Below are positions 26,929 through 38,051 of a DNA stretch of 64,000 nt, piece by piece. Position 1 is the stretch's first letter; every line of letters begins with the position of its first letter. Location: assembly GCA_015039315.1 (NCBI GenBank), contig WIDE01000041.1, positions 62,001 through 126,000 on the forward strand. The letters run 5' to 3'. Under the pieces are notes generated by a model. It did no database searches, was not told where the DNA came from, and worked only from the letters and a program-made list of their open reading frames with translations. The translations under genes were made by a program, and so were the position numbers. Source of the DNA: Clavulina sp. PMI_390 (Eukaryota; Basidiomycota; Agaricomycetes; Cantharellales; Hydnaceae).

Positions 26929-29219
26929 TCATACCCACACCATCTTAGACTCCTTGACAGGTGTGCCGGCCCTCGCCCTCAGCAAAGCAGCACGATTGGT
27001 CTTGGGCTCAATGCTTGGCGCGCGGCGCACACTCGCAACGCTGCTTGGCCGGCTCTGGCCACGGCTCTCACTACGGGGAGGAGAGTTGGATTCCTCGCGG
27101 GGCTTACGGAATGAGCTCGGAGGCGCAGCGTCTCCTCCTGGTGCACCCGAGCGCCCTCGCCCTGGGAGGGAAGGTCGGCTTCTGGTGGTCGTAGAGCCGA
27201 CAGCAGTGGTAGAGGAGAGACTCTGGGATGATGTCCCAGCCGAGATCGTCCTCGGCCTGGCACCCGAAGCTGCAGTAGCATTAGCTTCGGCACCAGCCCC
27301 CATCAGCGAGAGGACATTCCCAACAGAAGAAGGCCGCTTTCGCAGCGTTGCCGGAGGACTGGCGCGGTTCGGGCTGCTAGCATTCTCCGCAGACAGCTTG
27401 CGAGCACGCAATTCGGCACTGCGGTTGAGCCTTGGAGGCGTAGAGGGGGTCTTCGTGCTTGCGACAGCAATGGACTCTGCGCGCTTGTGACCAGGGACAC
27501 CAACGAATGTTCCCTCAGTCTTGGGCCTCTCTGGTTTAGGGGATGAGGCTGCTTTCAACATGGGGGAACTGCTGCCGCCCCAGGCAATGGAATGGCGCTT
27601 CGATTTGTCGGCTGGAGCAGCAGGTTGGCCAGTCCTCAATGCTGAGGCCTTCGTGGCGCGGGGTTGTATGGCAGGTGGGGCGGTACTAGCCACGTTCAAC
27701 TTCAGGTTGCGCTTATAGCCAGGAGTTTCGGAAGTAAGGCTAGATCCTAATGAAGCGCGAGGGCGAACAGCGACGGGAGTCTCGCCTTTCCGGAGGAGTG
27801 AAGCACGCGTTGCACGCGGGGCAATGGTGGGAGGAGCAGTAGAAGCGACGGCGATTCTAGAAACCAAAGCACCAGTCACAGCAGAAGAAGATGCAGTATG
27901 ATATAGTGCAGACGAATATGGTCAAGATCAAATAAAACAGCGAGCCGTTAGCATTTGCGCTGCAGATAGGGAGAATATACTCATGAAGCATCAATAGAAA
28001 GTCACTCACGTAGAAGCACGCTTATGGCCGGGGACGTTGGCAAAGGTCCGTGCCATATCCTCCTTTGAGAGTGGTGCACGCGGACCGCTGGAGGTTGGAC
28101 TCGCCTTGGGGTCCAACAAACCTGCCCGGAGGGCGGCAGCGCGCGACATGCGAGGTGCGATGGACGGGACAGCTGTGGTAGTAGGGACTTTTCTGGCACG
28201 GAACTGGGCATTCTCTCCGCTGCCCCTAGGGAGGCTCGCCGCAGAGTCATACGACATTTCTCGGGAGCGATTGCCAGCATCTGCCAAGATGCCCTCGTCA
28301 TCGTACAGCAGCAGGTTGTCTTCGCCATCCAACGCCAAGGGGGCGTCGGCAGGTGGGAATGGGGGTGAGGACACGAAAATGGAGTTGATGAGGACGTCGG
28401 CCCATTCTGCATCTGGCGCGACGTAGAGCACGTTGTCGTTCAGTGAGTCCCCAGTGCTGAATTGTGCGCGAATAGATTCAGGGGAGAGCTCGCGGGCGAT
28501 GATAGGGTTGGGGTCACCAGCCAAGGCAAGCAAGTCGGCAATAGCGTTTGCTTTATCGAGCACGTAGATATGGACAGGCCCTCTGCGATAAGAGGGAGTG
28601 TTCGCATAAGAAGAGAAGACAAAAGAAGGTCAGTCAACATGGATGAATGGTTGGGGGCGGTCACTGAGATGCCCCGCTAAGCAAGTATGAGAACGCACCC
28701 CTTTAGACTCTCAGCGTCCTCTGCGAATAGCTGACCCAGGTTCTCATCTTCAGGGTGAAATTCGAGCTGTCTCTCTGCATAGATAAGGGGGAGCACGTTC
28801 GTAGCGTCAGCCACCGAACAACCCCACCCCAGACCGCCCGGAGAGCGCCAATATGCCCTCCCTCCGAAGAAAAGACGCGTGGAACGCACCTTTAATGACG
28901 TCAAAGCCAGCTTCGATGAGGACGGTCTCGATGTTGAGACGGTGCGAGATGAAGGCCGGCTAGATATCAGATCCGAGTTGACGTTCGACCATTGGCCACA
29001 GGGTGATGTTCACAATACAACGGAGTATACGTGGACAGAGAGAATGGTAATAGAGAAAGGCAAAATAGAGTGTCAGTAAGGCACGAACACACGCGTCGAT
29101 ATATCAACTCCCTAGCCAGCGAACGCGTCCCTGGGGTGTTGACGCGCTGCTGTCATCAGGGGGTGTCAAAGTTAGGAGCTGATACGAGCCTTGAGAACCG
29201 CAAATGTCCTCTCGAGCAT
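26929..29219 (-). CDS. NDP-kinase-like domain protein with degenerate active site and repeat tail
   Basis: The N-terminal part follows the NDP-kinase (NME) pattern: MLERTFAVLKARIS (29219, like ERTFAIVKP), HRLNIETVLIEAGFDVIK (about 28900-28950), ERQLEFHPEDENLGQLF, GPVHIYVLDKANAIADLLAL, and ARELSPESIRAQF followed by NDNVLYVAPDAEWAD. In active NDP kinases this last motif is N-x-x-H-G-S-D; here Tyr (codon 28423-28425) replaces the catalytic His, so phosphotransfer is unlikely. The tail (about 28200 to 26929) is basic and disordered and carries about five repeats built on VAST-x-PP-x-I-x-PRATRAS-x-LR, two linked to VPGHKR. The protein ends GTPVKESKMVWV. Splicing between the first exon and 28968 could not be resolved, as stop codons occur in each simple join, so a broken 5' end cannot be excluded. 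Possibly a cytoskeletal or scaffolding protein; that is speculation. Confidence 0.65.
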
Positions 29220-29674
29220 GTTAGAATGTTATTCAACCAGTGATTAAGGAGGGAAGAGAAGAGGAAATGGGAGGCTGGGGAGGCGCTCTCGTAGGTAGTA
29301 GTACAGTTGCAAGTAGTTCCAGTGTCGGGTGTGAGAGCATCTCCGTTGCCACCAGCGACCAGCCAATAACATCCATGCTGACGTAACCATCCCAGATTCG
29401 TCCTCTTTGCTTGTCTCAGCACAGCAACAACCACCCCAGTTTGGATATTTCCCTCTGGATATGACGCACGGGTTGCACTATGCGGCAAGGGATTCACACT
29501 CTCAAAACAAAAGTCGATAAAGGGTTCAAACATGCGTCACAAGAACTGATAGACAAATGTGGAGCATAATTTACAAGAAAATGCTAGCTTGAGTGTCCAT
29601 GCAAGTCTCGGATAATGTCCTTATTCAGGGGGAAATTATTCGTAAAAAGCCAGAAAACCCTGGGTGCAACCCCA
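29220..29674. other. Intergenic region between two minus-strand genes
   Basis: About 455 bp with the 5' flank of the NDPK-like gene and the 3' flank of the paraoxonase-like gene. Open frames on the minus strand (29156-29533) lack motifs. Nothing else seen. Confidence 0.4.
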
Positions 29675-31662
29675 TCACACAACAGGGCAGACCAGACTCC
29701 ATGGAGCGAACGCACCTAAAGAATATTGCTGAGCAAAGGCAACTAGAATAACTTGATGTTTTTTGTGGAAACTCACCACTATAGTACATGAGCTTCGCCT
29801 TGGGATCATAGAACGCAGTCGTCACGCCTGACATGAGCTGCCCATCATCCTCAAAGATCTAAAGAGCCCGCTTGTCAGCAGCTGCTCTAACTTATCATGG
29901 ACCAAAAATCACAAACCTTCTCTACCTTCCACTTCTCCCCAAAGTACGCGTCCCTACCGGTGTTCAATGAGATGTTGTATGCGGCGGAGCGCATGCGATT
30001 GTGGATGGGGTCGGCAAAGAACGTGTCTGCCTCCAATGGGCTTCCGACAACCACTACAAGAAAGATGAAACAGACATATGGCAGGTCGATATTGGGAGTT
30101 ATTGAGTATGAGGTGCGAATGTGATCTGTTCATGCTGAACGCTCTGGAAGAGGAACTAACCTGCTGCGTAGATGTTGCCATTGGTATCGACGGTAAGATT
30201 ATCCATCAAGCGACCTTTACAATCGTCACAAGACTTATCAGCCCGGCACAATACCAGTGACAAATAATTTGTACCCACCAACATACACCTTCTCTACCAA
30301 GGCCAGCGAATTGTCAGCCTGCTGGCTGAACCCACGAATGTACCCATCTGAAGTGGATGCCACCCAGATTGTGCCATCTTGCGTCTACAAGGGCGGGATG
30401 AGGATCGGAAATTGGCTAAAGCGGGAAAGCTCATGTAGAAATGCGAACCTTGACGAGACCATTTGTGCCAGGAAGCCCTGCGACAGCAATCTTGCACCCA
30501 GTCTTCACATTGCAATAACCAACACTCGTCACCTTGGTCGAGAACCACGCCCTTGCCATACGATGCCACTGTGTTCATTCATCATGGAATCCATCATGGT
30601 TCAGCTAGGGCTTGCTAGCTCTGACACGCACAACGCTTGGAAACATGAACACACCTTGCCCGTACGTAGACCGTGATCGTTCGTGAAATAGAGCGACTGT
30701 CCATCATCGGACCCAGCGATATCATTTGGGGTAATGATCACGCTCGCCGTCGGGTCTTCAAAGGTGTGCACGTGTGTGAGGACCGTGCTGCCCACAGTGG
30801 TCTTGAACACCTCAATAGCCTCGTCTGCTCCGAATTCCGCGTCCTTACCAGCCTTGTCTCCGGTGTGTGGGCGATGGTTGACGAGGTAGACCCACAGCTC
30901 GTTGGGTGAGGATGCAGAGGGAACGACGTCCATCCCATGCAAGCGCAACCCACGTGGGTCGGTGAAGCCGGAAATTGTGAGCTTGGTGAAGGCCTTGGTA
31001 GAGTGATCATAGGTGGCGACGTAATCATTTGAAGGGGAGGAGGGATCAAATCGAAGGAAATACGTGTCCCATTTCATGTGAGCCTCATTGCTCGAGCAGG
31101 CTGAGCGCCGCGGGGGCAGCAATTGGGCATAGAGTGTACCATACGTAGGTATTCAGATGCACAGAAAGTATATGGTTATTACCTCTCTTGTCCTAAAAAA
31201 CCATGCCGAGAAAAAAAGCTCACCGAGGTAGAGTAGCCCCGTATCGCTGTGAACGACAACCTCTGCAATACGAAGGTCGTCGAGCATGACATCATTCAAT
31301 TAGCTCTCGCAACACAGTTCTCCACTACTGCTAAACTCACTCTCGCAGGCCTCGGAATCTATCGAATGCGGGGTCCCGAGGAACGGCGTCAGAATGCGAG
31401 GTTTATCCAGCCACGAGGGTTCATGACGAATGCATGATTGGCACGGCCGCAGACATAGACACATGCGCGCGCGCCGCCCTTGTCATGAGTGGAATGAGAC
31501 ATGCTCACCTGGGATCTTCATGCAAGCAGAGTTATCGGTATACGGCTGATTCGTCGTGAGGTGAGTTACGACCATCCGGATGAGAGGGGACTGCTGATAG
31601 AGGATGCCATTGATGAGGGCGAGGACACCAAAGAGGGCGGCAATGATAGTCGCAAAGCCCAT
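29675..31662 (-). CDS. Paraoxonase/arylesterase-like six-bladed beta-propeller protein
   Basis: Resembles serum paraoxonase/SMP-30-type calcium-dependent esterases or lactonases. The start at 31662 gives MGFATIIAALFGVLALINGIL, an N-terminal hydrophobic signal-anchor, as in paraoxonases. Later exons hold DDLRIAEVVVHSDTGLLYLG (near 31220-31280), GLRLHGMDVVPSASSPNELW (about 30900-30960), TPNDIAGSDDGQSLYFTNDH (about 30680-30750; ND and the following D/N are typical calcium ligands), KGVVLDQGD (around 30550), GLPGTNGLVKV, IWVASTSDGYIRGFS, LMDNLTVDTNGNIYAAGFP (about 30200), and QLMSGVTTAFYDPKAKLMYYSG. The final exon ends AFAPWSLVCPVV at 29675. About nine exons. The substrate cannot be inferred; a secreted or ER-lumenal lactonase is one option. 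The downstream exon path is reconstructed by eye. Confidence 0.8.
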
Positions 31663-32193
31663 TGATCCAGATCTAAAGAGGCTGGATGGGCGATATGGAT
31701 ACGGATACGGTCGCTGTCAATGACAAGGATTAGGCTCGCGTCGGGGGTGTCCGGCGTCGGAGGGTGGCGAGGGTTGGAGGCTTGAGAGCTTGTCTGAGTG
31801 AGTGAGAGAGAGGCAGAAAGGATACGGGCTACCGGCACTAGATGTGGCTTTTGCGACCCGGATCTGTATCCTCTCGGTGACCAATCGCTGGCGAGTTCCG
31901 ATTGGGTCGAGCCGTGGCTATGGGACAATTGCAAAACCCCGAGTTGGAGTGGCAATTGCGGTCTCGCTCTAATGCACCCGAATTTCCCGTGATCGGCGCT
32001 GTCTGTTCTCTTCTGGCCGAGCGGCTAAAAAATAAAACGTTGCATTCCATGCCTATTTATTTTTTAGAACGTAAGGATCATTTAATGTTGATCTTTGCAG
32101 AGCACATTCTATCGAGGTCGTCATGTGGAGGATCTCGGAATGTTGACACCTGTTTGCGACCATGTTGACCGTCACACAAAGTGACATCCCAAG
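31663..32193. promoter_or_regulatory. Bidirectional promoter region, paraoxonase-like / MAD1
   Basis: 531 bp between two divergent starts. Contains an AT-rich stretch near 32025-32070 on the MAD1 side. No recognised binding site. Open frames here on both strands are short and motif-free. Confidence 0.4.
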
Positions 32194-35017
32194 ATGGCCT
32201 CGCGCGCCACTGCGTCTTCCACTTCATCGTCACGAATACCAGCCAAGCGACCAGCAGTAGCAGGTGAGAGTCACTTGCATCGTCCATGACACGTGCTGGA
32301 GCATCTATTCCTTCTAGTTCCCGATGCCGCTATCAAACGGAGGCTACAGAAACCTCTTGAGGCTCAGGTATGCTATCATCACACTCGACTAGAATATTAA
32401 CTAACTGACTGACCACGATATGAATTTATATATCATGAATAGGCTGCATCAATATCAAAAACCAGTGCAGAGCGCAGAATGATCGCTGCTGAAGAGGCTC
32501 AACGAAATCTGGAGGCACGCCTTGCGAAGGAGAAGGCCACCATATCCTCACTAGAGAGCGACCGTCGCTGGCTTTCCGAGCGCGAAGCTCATGAAAAGCA
32601 AGAACGCGAACGACTAGAGGAAGCATGGAACGCTGAACGTGTGAGTTGCTGCCTCACTCGATCTATTCTCACTGTGTATCTAACGTGTCGAGTAACTGTT
32701 TTATCCGTCATTCATCTCTGTATTCCTGAAATCGCGGTACATGGCACACGGCACCATCTCTCCTGCTCGTTCGGCCCTTGTTAGGAAGAGCTCACTACGA
32801 CGAACCGTACACTCCGTCAACAAAACCTCTCGCTTGAACTCTCACTGGGCGACCTCCGCGAAGCGCACTCCAAACTCAAATATAACGCAGAGTCTGTATC
32901 AGCCTCTCAACGAGGGGCTGTTGCCTCAGCCGACGCACGCGCATCATTCCTCCAAACGGAGTTAGAAGTCGCAAACCAAACGATTCAACACCAGCTGCTC
33001 AAACTACAACAGCTTCAGCAGGAAGTTGACGAGCTCGAGGAGACACGAGGGGCCCAACCGAGTGCGAATGTATCCATGGTGATGGGTGAGAATATGGACT
33101 CGACCGGGGACATGAGCATCATCAGTGATGTATCCGCAACGTTCGAGGGTCTTGACCGTTCACAGTGGGGAGTTGTCAAAAACGAGCTCACTACACAGAC
33201 GGAGCGCCTTAAATCCACGGCGCGAGAAAATGCGCGCCTCAAAGCCGAGGTCACCAGACTTCGGGAGCGCGAGCGGAATGTTGAAGTGCTAAGAGAGGAG
33301 AAGAGGGATCTGGAGCGAAGGCTAGTGGGGATGGAAGAGGCCCTCGAGAGAGCTGCTATGGCGGAAGGCGAATTGGAGGCAGCGAGGGCTGAGTTGGCCG
33401 CTTGGTCAGTCACGAGAATCCGTCTCCACTCAAGACACTCAATTTACTCCTTTTCTCCATTATCACATCATTTTCAGGACGACATTCATCAACGACCCTA
33501 GCGCACAACCCACTTCCTCCACCCCCACTGCCTTAACTGAAACACTCCTTTCCCTGAGAGCTACAAATGCTTCTCTCACCTCTGAAGTCAGCGCACTCCG
33601 CTCTTCCCTCAACACGTCCCAGTCGGAACTGGAAGCTGCACAGTCCTCAGCGGCCGCCTCCCAGACTCAACTGAGCCGGCTCGAGATGCGCGTGAAAGCA
33701 AGCGACAAGGTGAACCGGAACCAACGCCAGCGAATCATCATGCTCGAAGAGGAACTGAGAGGCACTAAAGCGGAAATGGCAACGTATGATAAGGAGGCGA
33801 AGGCATGGAGGGTGAGGGCCCTCATTGGCGCTGCTGGTGTAGATGAGAAGGTGCTTGATGAAGAGGAAAGGACCTCGCGGCAAAAACGGATTGTGGAACT
33901 AGAGCGCACGATCCGAGACTACAAGTCCTCGAACGATGAGCTGCAGAGGCAAGTAGCAGAGTTGTTGATAAGCTCTGCGAATGCTCCTGCACCTCTTGCT
34001 GGTGAGGACGTCGATATGAAGGATGGAACCATTGCCATTGCAGAGAACCAGCATGCAAAAGCTCAGCTCGAGAGCGGTACGTGCCTAGACAATATCTATA
34101 TATACTTATCCTGACTTCATTCGTTCGTTATCTAACGGTAGAACTTGCCCAAGCCACTGCCCAAATCAGCACCCTCACCAGCTCTGTTCAAGCTCTCGAG
34201 CAGCAGCTCTGGGAAGCTGGCGTCGCTACAGGCCTTGGGAAGCTCACCCCTCGCGAGACGTCAATTGTGCATGTACAGGCGAACCCGGCGGCTGAGCACT
34301 TCGCCCTGCGGAGGCAGGAGCTGGATAGGCTGAAGGAGGAGAATGCCCTGTTGGTCGAACGTCTCAGGGTAGTGGGGACTGACGAAGATGGGGGAGTGCC
34401 AGAAGAGGGCAAGTTGGTTCCCTGGAAGAGCCTAGACAACGCTCGAAAAGAGGTTTCTGACCTAAAAGCCACATTGGCGCAGAAAGATCTGCGATTGCTG
34501 AGGTTACAACAAGTACAGTCGTTTCACAATTATCCATCTCCCTAACAGATTGCGTAGCTAACATTTGATTCCGTCGATGCCCACTTTCACCCTACCGTAG
34601 GTCTTCCGATCTAAAGGCAGCGAGTTCCGTGATGCCATCTCATCCATCCTTGGCTGGAAGTATAACTTCCAGAGTTCACGGGTACGCCTGACGCTGAGCG
34701 CGGACCAGACTGTGTCGATGGTCTTTGATAGCATTGGCACGGACCTGGGTACCATGAAATTCCTCTCGATGGGTGACAACCCCAGCAGTGCAGGTGCAGG
34801 CGGCGAGGGAGAGCGTGGACGAATCCCTCAGGTAAAGATCGACAGTCTCCTCAATAGCTGGGTCACACAACGGAACAATATTCCGTGCTTCTTGGCATCA
34901 CTCGTGCTAGCGTCCTTCCAAGCGCAAGACCGTGAGCGGAAGGCGATTGCTGCTGCTGCTGCCGAAGCGCCAGCAGCCATGGATGCCTCGATGGATTTGG
35001 GCACGTCAAGGAGTTAA
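32194..35017 (+). CDS. MAD1: Spindle assembly checkpoint protein Mad1
   Basis: Mad1 binds Mad2 at unattached kinetochores and nuclear pores and seeds the mitotic checkpoint complex (family knowledge). The start at 32194 gives MASRATASSTSSSRIPAKRP. Almost the entire protein is coiled coil, rich in Glu, Arg, Leu and Gln (32460-32640, 32790-33410, 33500-34080, 34140-34510). A Mad2-interaction-type segment is expected near the KLVPWKSLDNARKEVSDLKA region (about 34410-34470). The diagnostic C-terminal globular head is VFRSKGSEFRDAISSILGWK followed by YNFQSSRVRLTL and VSMVFDSIGTDLGTMKF (about 34600-34770), matching the RWD-like Mad1 C-terminus. The gene ends after an Ala-rich stretch at 35017. About seven introns. 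Confidence 0.88.
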
Positions 35018-35284
35018 GATGCTGGGCGTTCTTGTACCCTCCCCGTTCCCCGGCAATATCTTCTACTCTTCCTCCCTCCGCGATTATTTCGGGCACCATT
35101 AGAGGGCAGTATGTTCATTAGCATTGTTCCTCTGTTCTTCTCACCATTACCACACTCCGCCACTGTACATTTGTCTCATATTCTACTATATTTTCTACTT
35201 TATTCTCTATGCCGATCGTGTAAGGAGATCCGCCTCAGTTTTGAATGCAGTGGCAATGTTAATAGCCAGTCCCAGATTGTAGTG

Positions 35285-36350
35285 TTATTCAGTTGGGATA
35301 GTCGATTCAGTCTCCCCTGGAGACTTCTTTCTTGCGAAGACATGGTAATGTGCGAGACCTGGGACGCTTTGTAAACGCTGGAACACAGGTGCAAAGTTCA
35401 GTGGCCATATGAGCTCAATCTTGCATAGCGATCCCAGGGATGAAGAAACTGAAAAAAACAGTATTCACTGACCGTTGGATTCATGAACCATGCACACTCC
35501 CACTCGCCCTCTGGGAACATATTCTTCACGAACGTATCTAATTCTCTCCCCGCAACCTTGAGGTCTCCCGCCAGCGGTCCATCATATTTGACAGATGTGT
35601 GGCTTCCGGTAAAATCCCAGAGCCCATCAAACCCAACACGGTCCCATACGACGGCAGGTACAAGGTCAACGTGAGTGAGCGGTAGGCGGGACCAAACTAC
35701 GTAATGAGAAACACCCTCGGGGACTGATTATAATGTCAGTAATGCGAGACAGGAGGGGATCACTCAATGTCGGTGGCTGATTGCGAAGCCCATAATGGAT
35801 GGCGTACCTGAGTATGGCCAGTCGTTGAAAACAACACGAACGAGGTCATCTGGAATATCCGTTGTGAAATAAGGTTTCACGGCGGGGTCGATAGGCTCGT
35901 TGAGATCCCAGTTTAGTCTAATCTTGACAAGGAAATTCACTAATTCCACGCCAGTGTATCAGCCACCAGCTGGCGAAGGCAACCCTCCGTTCAGAAGGAA
36001 GGTACCCACCAACTGATCCATGTTTCTGGCGCAAGACGTCATTATTTGCATCATATTCATCTTGGAAAGCTGGATACCTCAAGAGCTTTGCAAGATCGCT
36101 GCACGTTTTGGTTCAGGTTCGTTCAACTGAGGTGAGTGTTCGGGGCCAACTTCTTTAGCATGTTGAGAGTTGAGATCAAACTCTCACCCAGAATCTAGCC
36201 AGCGAGATAGCTAGGCTCAGATGCGAGCTATTCAACGAAGAAAACTAGGCAACACGCACCAACGACTTGCTTGAGATCCTCCCAGTCCCACAAACGAGGA
36301 TATGGATCAGGGTGGTAGAATTCTGACGGTACAAGCTCCTTGTTGGGCAT
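35285..36350 (-). CDS. DUF3605 family protein, copy A
   Basis: First of three tandem paralogues. The start at 36350 gives MPNKELVPSEFYHPDPYPRL and WDWEDLKQVV. It continues with VKIRLNWDLNEPIDPAVKPY and TTDIPDDLVRVVFNDWPYSG (about 35815-35940), then GVSHYVVWSRLPL, LWDFTGSHTSVKYDGPL and EWECAWFMNPT (about 35480-35720). A last exon RLQSVPGLAHYHVFARKKSP ends at 35285. The HYVVW...DFTG...EWE-AWF-NP...HFHVFARK series is the signature of DUF3605, a fungal family of unknown function. No signal peptide or membrane segment; about 235 residues. Five or six exons. This copy differs most from the other two in the DFTG region (SHTSVKYDG instead of S-MRFK-DG). Confidence 0.83.
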
Positions 36351-36660
36351 GTTTGATTAGTGAATGCTCTGTATTGAGCTTATTATTCTATGTGAAGTGT
36401 GTTGAGGAGCAAAACTACGAGCAAGGATAGGATAGATCAAGTCTGAAGTTGAATATAGCGGTCTATGGGTTTCTCCGACAAATATCCGCGGCTTCTCTAT
36501 TCTTGTCCGCCATAAATTACTAAACGGCGGGATTGAAAAGCAACTTGGATGAACTGAATCTAGGCATGTATTACTACCAATTCCGGGAGCTTGCATCCTC
36601 TAGCCCGGTACTTATAGACCTACCGGGGCTAGCAGAGAAGCGACAGCCCAGGCCAAGATT

Positions 36661-37731
36661 TTATTGCATCAGAGGTGCCCGTCCAGATTCTTCTGGTGAC
36701 CTCTTCCTAGCGAGGACGTGGAAGTGGGCGAGACTTGGGATAGTTTGTGTTCTCTGGAGCGTAGTAGTCAATACACGCGCGAGACGTTAAAAGCTCTAAG
36801 CATCACGAAGAAGAAAAGTGGGGGGAAAGAAGACAATAACTGAACAAAGGTGTAACAGACATACCAGCGGGTTTAAGAACCAGGCGCATTCCCATTCGCT
36901 TTCTGGGAATACAATCTTCACGAATTCGCTCATCTCTTTCCCCGCAAGCTCGAGATCTCCTTCGATTGGACCGTCAAACTTGAAACGCATAGCACTTCCA
37001 GTAAAATCGCAGATCCCATTCTCGCAAATATATTCCCAGGCAGCGGCAGAGATTAGCTCGCGGCGTATGAGCGGAAGCCGGGACCAGACCACATAGTGCG
37101 AGACGCCATCAGGAACTGGCAATGTATGCAGTGAGTAAGCGATCAAATCATCCTTAAACCCTAGGGTTAGGATTATTTCATAAATATGGGTTTGCTTACC
37201 TGAGTATGGCCAGTCATTGAAGACGACCTGGACGAGATCGTTTGGAATGTCTGTTGTAAAGTACGGCTTAGCGGATGGATCGATGGGCTGGGTCAGGTCC
37301 CATTTCAGTCTAATCTTGACAAGATAGTCCACTGGGTTTAGGTTTATCAGGCATCGATCAAATAGTGATGGGCAAATCTTCACAAAACGTACCAACAGAG
37401 CCATATTTCTCACGAAGTATCTTGTTGTGAGCATGATAGTCGGCTCTGAAAGCTGGATTGCGTATGAGTTTTGAGACAGCACTGTCCGTTCATTCGTTTT
37501 TGTTTGGTAGGTTAGTAATTTCTTGAGCTGAGGGCCTCGAGGATGCTAGACACCCAGAATCGAGACTCACCCGGAAGCTAGTCGAAGGACAGGTTAATCA
37601 AGGCTACACTCGGCTCCCGAGAAATGAAAAGGCGCACCAACGAGTTTCACCAGACCATCCCAGTCCCATAAACGCGGGTATGGGTCTGGGTGAACGAATT
37701 CTGGTGGTGGTACAAGCTCTCTGATAGGCAT
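36661..37731 (-). CDS. DUF3605 family protein, copy B
   Basis: Second paralogue. The start at 37731 gives MPIRELVPPPEFVHPDPYPR and LWDWDGLVKLV. The core has VDYLVKIRLKWDLTQPIDPS and AKPYFTTDIPNDLVQVVFND (about 37205-37340), then GVSHYVVWSRLPLIRRELIS, CDFTGSAMRFKFDGP and ESEWECAWFLNP (about 36870-37110). The splice after NPL uses GTATGT, and the final exon reads RTQTIPSLAHFHVLARKRSP with a stop at 36661. The function is unknown; DUF3605 is a soluble fungal family, and conserved His, Trp and Phe residues suggest a fold rather than an evident catalytic triad. Neighbour spacing on both sides is about 310-320 bp. Confidence 0.83.
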
Positions 37732-38051
37732 GACTAGCTGGAGGGAACTTCAGGATAAAGTGTCGCAGACTAAGGTAGGAAGTTGAAAGGAGTTTCTGAA
37801 ATAAAGCAGCTAAAGCCCACCGCCGGCCTCAAGAGCCCGTCACAGTCTCTTAAAGATTCCCAGACTTCCATAGCGTCGATCACACATCCTAGCCACTTCC
37901 GCGGCGCTCGATAATACTAAAAATACGGGTACGGAGTTGGCAATTGAATTCGTGGCTATGTATTGCTCCCGGATTTTTCTCTACGATGCTTTCTAGGCTG
38001 TCTAGCATCATACTGTTGTTCTATTGCGAATGTAGTCGGGGTCATATTGAT

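Noticed and set aside
26954..27490. Plus-strand open frame of 178 codons
   Set aside because: Antisense to the repeat tail of the NDPK-like gene; its composition follows from that repeat.
29156..29533. Minus-strand open frame of 125 codons
   Set aside because: Falls in a spacer and overlaps the likely NDPK-like first exon; no domain.
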